Below, one piece after another: positions 62,789 through 64,000 of a stretch of 64,000 bases of DNA (the stretch's first letter is position 1; each line of letters begins with the position of its first letter). The position numbers and the translations under genes were made by a program. The notes beneath the pieces are model-generated. The model was not told where the DNA came from, searched no databases, and was given only the letters and a program-made list of their open reading frames with translations. The stretch comes from Pseudomonas khavaziana (lineage in GTDB: Bacteria > Pseudomonadota > Gammaproteobacteria > Pseudomonadales > Pseudomonadaceae), in contig NZ_JAHSTT010000007.1 of NCBI RefSeq assembly GCF_019145205.1, positions 297,217 through 361,216 on the forward strand. Reading direction: 5' to 3'.

Positions 62789-63709
62789 TTACCAGCTGAA
62801 ATCCTTGGCCTTGGCCTGGTCGATCAGGGTGATGTCCACCGGAATGGTGGCGGGTACTTGCGAGCCCCACTTCTTGGCCAGGGCAATGCCCAAAGCCAGG
62901 CGGATCTGGTCACGGGGGTATTGGGCCGAGGTGGCGATGAAATGGCTGCCGGGCTTCTGGATCGCCTTGATCGCTTCCGGCGCGCCATCGACGCTGACCA
63001 GCTTCACATCCATGCCGCTGGCTTCGATGGCCGAGAGTGCACCGAGGGAGCCGTTGTCATTGACGCTGAAAATACCCTTGAGGGTGGGTTGGGCCTGCAA
63101 CATGTTTTCGGTGACGGTCAGCGCCTGGTCACGTTCCTGCTTACCATTCTGGATGCTGACGATCTTGATGTCCGGGTGCTTGGCCACCGCCTCTTTGCAA
63201 CCACGCACACGTTCGAGGATCGGCACCACGGCAATGCCGTCGAGGATGGCGATATTGCCTTTGTCACCGATGTTTTTCGCCAGGTATTCACACGCCTGGA
63301 AGCCGGCGTCGAAGTTCTTCGAGCCGACGAACGAATCCAGCGGGCCGTCCGCCTGGGCGTCCACCGCCACCACCACGACGCCCGCGGCATGGGCCGACTT
63401 CACGGCCGATTGCACACCGACCGAATCGGTAGGGTTGATCAGCAGGATATCAATGCCTTTTTGCAGCATGTCTTCGACGTCACTGACCTGCTTGGACACG
63501 TCGTGACGGGCGTCGGTAATGATGAGCTTTGCACCGATGGTCGCGCCGGCTTCTTCCAGGGCGTTTTTCATGGTGACGAAATAGGGGTTGTTGATTTCCT
63601 GGAACGAGGCGCCGATGCGAATGGGCGCAGGTGAGGTGGCGGCAAATGCCTGAGTGCCGAGGGTGATGCCGGCAGCCAGTAAACACAGGGTCTTCGAGAG
63701 CATTTTCAT
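62789..63709 (-). CDS. Ribose-type ABC transporter periplasmic binding protein
   Basis: The 306-aa protein has a signal peptide (MKMLSKTLCLLAAGITLGTQ, cleavage after AFA) and a type I sugar-binding fold: FQEINNPYFVTMKNALEEAG, ILLINPTDSVGVQSAV, DAQADGPLDSFVGSKNFDAG and SVNDNGSLGALSAIEASG. Start 63709 (MKM) is chosen; a shorter start at 63703 is possible. The ligand is a pentose, hexose or polyol judging from the downstream enzymes. Confidence 0.9.
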   Translation of the reverse strand: MKMLSKTLCLLAAGITLGTQAFAATSPAPIRIGASFQEINNPYFVTMKNALEEAGATIGAKLIITDARHDVSKQVSDVEDMLQKGIDILLINPTDSVGVQSAVKSAHAAGVVVVAVDAQADGPLDSFVGSKNFDAGFQACEYLAKNIGDKGNIAILDGIAVVPILERVRGCKEAVAKHPDIKIVSIQNGKQERDQALTVTENMLQAQPTLKGIFSVNDNGSLGALSAIEASGMDVKLVSVDGAPEAIKAIQKPGSHFIATSAQYPRDQIRLALGIALAKKWGSQVPATIPVDITLIDQAKAKDFSW

Positions 63710-63744
63710 GGCGTGGGTCTCTGTTTTGTTTTTATTTTTAGAGC

Positions 63745-63764
63745 AAATGTTATCGTTAACATTT
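63745..63764. promoter_or_regulatory. LacI-type operator before the sugar transporter operon
   Basis: AAATGTTATCGTTAACATTT is symmetric around a central CG except for one base pair (T/T), the typical LacI-family pattern. It lies 36 bp upstream of the binding-protein start, so the LacI regulator at 55632 is the likely ligand. Confidence 0.7.
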
Positions 63765-63932
63765 TGCCAGAAACTAACAATTAAATCGGACCTGCGCAAG
63801 CCTCCACTGGTCGGTCTCGATCAAAATGTGGGAGTCCCCACCACATCTTCGATGTGACGCTGTCGCGCAGCAAACTAGAGAGCTTGCTCCCGTTGCGGCC
63901 TGATAGCCGAGCAGGATGTTGGTTTTCGTCCT
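63765..63932. other. Non-coding stretch upstream of the transporter operon
   Basis: No gene is supported. A fragment at 63825-63845 (ATGTGGGAGTCCCCACCACA) and GAGAGCTTGCTCCCG near 63880 look like a broken-up family-1 REP. The small minus-strand frame here has no domain or start signal. Confidence 0.5.
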
Positions 63933-64000
63933 CGGTACATATCCGTTATTTGGGCAACGGCCACTATTGGTTCCGCTTTTACAGCGGCTCACTTTTGAAA
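63933..64000. repeat. Start of a probable multicopy Pseudomonas intergenic repeat
   Basis: The segment CGGTACATATCCGTTATTTG, then GGCAACGGCCACTATTGGTT and a TTCCGC-TTACAGCGG-TCACTTTTG tail, resembles a sequence I recall occurring in many copies in Pseudomonas genomes. It contains inverted CCGTTA-N7-AACGG and CCGC/GCGG pairs. It continues past the right edge. Confidence 0.45.

Noticed and set aside
61250..63634. A 794-codon plus-strand frame at the right end
   Set aside because: It is antisense to the ABC ATPase and binding-protein genes and reflects GC-rich codon bias; no domain is visible.
63774..63992. 72-codon minus-strand frame near the right edge
   Set aside because: No start signal or domain, and it crosses decayed REP sequence and the repeat at the edge.

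Overview
The window looks like a chromosomal segment of a fluorescent Pseudomonas, most likely the P. fluorescens group. Evidence is the high GC content with Pseudomonas-type codon use, a pyoverdine block (PvdA-like hydroxylase, FpvI-like sigma factor, PvdR/PvdT/OpmQ-like efflux) with PvdS-type promoters, a complete bkdR-bkdA1-bkdA2-bkdB-lpdV cluster, and many paired REP elements (REPINs) of two sequence families in the intergenic gaps. No rRNA, tRNA, CRISPR array, transposase or prophage was seen. The content is mostly catabolism, transport and regulation.

Layout, 1-16 kb. Reductive pyrimidine degradation: start of an NCS1 transporter, dihydropyrimidinase, PreT, PreA and a RutR-like TetR regulator. 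Then copC-copD. Then uronate use: OprD-type porin, uronate dehydrogenase, SMP-30 lactonase and a DctPQM TRAP transporter, with a shared 21-bp motif before the porin and before the dehydrogenase. An EmrA/EmrB-like efflux pair follows on the minus strand.

16-29 kb. An SLC13/DASS anion transporter, then a sulfide detoxification block (TSUP exporter, sulfide:quinone oxidoreductase, ArsR/BigR-like repressor, and a divergent persulfide dioxygenase, with a perfect 16-bp palindrome between repressor and dioxygenase). Next come the branched-chain 2-oxoacid dehydrogenase cluster with its Lrp regulator, a branched-chain aminotransferase, and a tandem-GNAT protein.

29-38 kb. A predicted citrulline-to-proline route: CtlX-like hydrolase, ornithine cyclodeaminase, a polar amino acid ABC transporter and an Lrp-type regulator, with two copies of the same operator-like palindrome. 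On the minus strand is a coupled pair, radical SAM/HhH protein plus TIGR03915-like protein, of unknown function in DNA metabolism, preceded by an excellent LexA/SOS box.

38-45 kb. The pyoverdine block, followed by an exported alpha/beta-hydrolase-like protein that appears to have lost its catalytic serine and its C-terminal half.

45-54 kb. A FadR-type regulator, a branched-chain-type ABC importer whose binding-protein gene carries a one-base frameshift, an M20 ureido/amido hydrolase and an amidase. Then a low-GC orphan gene with a las/lux-box-like palindrome upstream, and a LysR regulator.

55-64 kb. A sugar or polyol cluster: LacI regulator, SDR, FGGY kinase, zinc dehydrogenase and a ribose-type ABC importer with a LacI-type operator in front. 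The 3' edge enters what looks like a multicopy Pseudomonas intergenic repeat.

Items most worth following up are the SOS-boxed radical SAM pair, a perfect 43-nt inverted copy of the preA 3' end beside a solo REP, a REPIN of one family nested inside a REPIN of the other, and the lux-box-linked orphan gene.
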